A stretch of DNA of 64,000 bases from Alterinioella nitratireducens (GTDB lineage Bacteria > Pseudomonadota > Alphaproteobacteria > Rhodobacterales > Rhodobacteraceae), in NCBI RefSeq assembly GCF_013155465.1, contig NZ_JABJVX010000003.1:1-64000 (forward strand), in the 5' to 3' direction. A program made the translations under genes and the position numbers. Position 1 is the stretch's first letter. Every line of letters begins with the position of its first letter. The notes below the pieces were generated by a model. It did not search any database and had not been told where the DNA came from. It was given only the letters and a program-made list of their open reading frames with translations. Below are positions 62,697 through 64,000 of the stretch, piece by piece.

Positions 62697-62992
62697 CCCC
62701 GACCGCCCGTCCCGGATTGCGCCTCCTCGATGCCGCGGGGGCGCAGCCGCGATCGGGCCCGTCCGATGGCCGAACCGGGGCCATCCCGGGCCAGTTGCGG
62801 CCCCAGGCGGTTGCGACCGCCTCACGCCCCACCATCAACTTGGTCAAACCGCAAGGCGATAACGCTATTGTAAAATCCGCGCCAGTTGCCATCTTTGACG
62901 TTTGGCGCTTGAATGCGCCCGGCGGTGTCGATGGATGACACGGCCCTTCGGGACAATGAACGACAAGGTCAGGGCTAGAGGAGAGAAGCACG
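62697..62992. other. Intergenic region upstream of MsrQ-like gene
   Basis: No gene seen. GATAAC (62858-62863), 16 nt, CGCC (62880-62883) weakly resembles the ECF motif (three mismatches) and is not called as a promoter. Otherwise GC-rich with no notable structure. Confidence 0.4.
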
Positions 62993-63700
62993 GTGATTGG
63001 AATTTTGGCTCAGAGGTCGTGGTGGCAGCGTCATCTGATCGTGATCGTCCTTTCCGCGGCCGCCACCGCCCTTGTTCTTTACAGCCGCGCCGAATGGTCG
63101 GCGATGCACCGCTGGAACCGGGCCGTTGGCGACGTCTCGCTTGTCCTGGTCGCGATGGCGATGGCGATCGGCCCCCTGTCGCGGCTCTCGCGCAGGGTCG
63201 CGCGCCTCACACCCTACCGCAGAGAGCTTGGCATCTACGCGATCCTGCTGGCGCTGGTCCATGCCGTCATCATCTTGTTCGGCTGGGTATCCCTGGACCT
63301 GATGCGCCTGTTCGGCTTCGAATTTCACCCCCAGCTTCAGCAATATGTCATGGTCAATCACGGCTTCGCGCTGGCCAATCTGATCGGCATTGTGGCGCTC
63401 CTCTACGGGTTCGTTCTGGCCATCACGTCGAATGATGCCAGCATGCGTTGGCTCGGCAATAGCGTTTGGAAATTCGTCCAGCAGGGGACATATATCCTCT
63501 GGTGGCTGTCGGTGCTGCATACGGCCTATTTTCTGTTCGTGCACTTTCTGGACTTCCATCGCCGGACGCCGGACCCGAACTGGGCACAGTGGCCCTTCGT
63601 GGTCCTGGTCGGGACGGTCGTGATGCTTCAACTGGCGGCATCGACCCAGACCTGGCGCAAGGTTCGCGGGCCGGTGCAGCGCGCGTCCAATTCCTCGTGA
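62993..63700 (+). CDS. Ferric reductase-like membrane haem protein (MsrQ-like)
   Basis: 235 residues, about six helices with histidines (LLALVHAVIILFG; VNHGFALANLIG; LWWLSVLHTAYFLFVHFL) positioned as haem ligands in the ferric-reductase-like transmembrane family that includes MsrQ. No msrP gene is adjacent, so the partner is unknown. Start is GTG 62993 behind GAGGAGAGAAG. Confidence 0.78.
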   Translation: MIGILAQRSWWQRHLIVIVLSAAATALVLYSRAEWSAMHRWNRAVGDVSLVLVAMAMAIGPLSRLSRRVARLTPYRRELGIYAILLALVHAVIILFGWVSLDLMRLFGFEFHPQLQQYVMVNHGFALANLIGIVALLYGFVLAITSNDASMRWLGNSVWKFVQQGTYILWWLSVLHTAYFLFVHFLDFHRRTPDPNWAQWPFVVLVGTVVMLQLAASTQTWRKVRGPVQRASNSS

Positions 63701-64000
63701 GGGGGAATCGCGGGGCACAGCCTGTTCCGCGCCCCCGCGGGTCTCGCGCCTCCGGGGGTCACGCGACCGCCCGGCGCGCATCTTGCCGTCGCCGAGCGGC
63801 CCTGGTCTGATCGAGCTTGCCAATCCGGCCCTTGCCCGGACCGCGCCGGGGTGGTTTCCCCGCCGCGCACATATCGGCTATAGGGTGGCCTGCGGGGCCA
63901 CCGGGGGTCTGGAGGCGGGAAACGGACATGCGTGGAGGCGCAGGCTCCTGAAGAGCCGGCAGTTTGAAGACACAGGAAATGCAGATAGAGAAACACGCCA
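63701..64000. other. Terminal intergenic region with hairpin
   Basis: GGTGGCC / GGCCACC (63884-63902) is a perfect 7-bp stem with a 5-nt loop. An ATG at 63979 following AGGAA opens a frame that runs off the window, possibly a new gene, but too short to judge. Nothing else supportable. Confidence 0.35.

Noticed and set aside
62858-62883. Ninth ECF-type promoter before the MsrQ-like gene
   Set aside because: GATAAC-N16-CGCC has the spacing but three mismatches to the motif, so it was not counted.

Overview
The window is GC-rich (mid-60s % by eye), densely packed, and organised in long co-directional operons whose genes commonly overlap by four bases (ATGA). Gene content points to a Rhodobacteraceae (Roseobacter-clade) alphaproteobacterium: a tripartite tricarboxylate (TTT) transporter, the sulfonate genes hpsN-comDE, a HutF-type histidine pathway, an arsJ arsenic operon and persulfide-oxidation genes. 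No rRNA, tRNA, CRISPR array, phage or clear insertion sequence was seen.

Layout. 1-1.3 kb: a small unknown ORF, an AT-rich gap and a LysE-type exporter. 1.4-10.6 kb: a TTT transporter (tctC-tctA-[dehydrogenase]-tctB) interleaved with a Gfo/Idh dehydrogenase, a TIM-barrel isomerase, an enolase-superfamily enzyme, an SDR-like protein, a TetR regulator and a DapA-like lyase; this looks like an undescribed sugar-acid catabolic operon. 10.7-13.1 kb: hpsN and comDE (C3-sulfonate degradation). 13.1-21.5 kb: hutC-hutF diverging from hutI-hutH-hutG-hutU, followed by a Rieske oxygenase. 21.6-25.7 kb: arsenic operon (arsR-arsC fusion, gapdh, arsJ, acr3). 25.8-32.7 kb: a sulfide/persulfide cluster (Tat-SQR-like protein, Crp/Fnr regulator, YedE/YeeE pair, persulfide dioxygenase, DUF442, SulP). 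32.9-41.7 kb: a complex I-like membrane-arm operon (nuoA, H, J, K, L, M, N-like) with no NADH or Fe-S arm; one fused, degenerate NuoB/NuoD-like protein carries two heavy-metal-binding domains and a His-rich linker. 41.9-44 kb: a DMT exporter and a patatin. 44.2-52.1 kb: a P1B-type ATPase with a CPD membrane motif, apparently co-transcribed with a YfcC transporter, arcA, arcB, arcC and an SDR. 52.1-57.4 kb: archaeal-type GAPDH, cyclopropane fatty acid synthase, two ECF sigma factors with Cys-rich tails and another DMT exporter. 57.5-63.7 kb: a DUF3141 operon (Cys-type alpha/beta hydrolase, His-rich peptide, FabI-like SDR, orphan Rieske protein, CBS-BON), a Cys-rich peptide, a small membrane protein and an MsrQ-like haem protein.

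Main discovery. Eight sites matching (T/C)GTAA(T/C/G)-N16-CGTC, all with a 16-nt spacer, lie in gene-free DNA 20-97 bases upstream of starts between 32.7 and 62 kb. They precede the complex I-like operon, the patatin, the P-type ATPase/arginine deiminase operon, the CFA synthase/GAPDH operon, ECF sigma factor 1 itself, the DMT exporter, the DUF3141 operon and the Cys-rich peptide. This has the form of an ECF sigma regulon whose sigma factor(s), carrying C-terminal Cys-rich tails and no adjacent anti-sigma gene, may sense metal or redox state directly. The regulon would combine envelope-lipid remodelling, metal handling, fermentative arginine ATP generation and an unusual ion-translocating module. 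The sequence shows the motif and the protein features; the regulon and its signal are inference.
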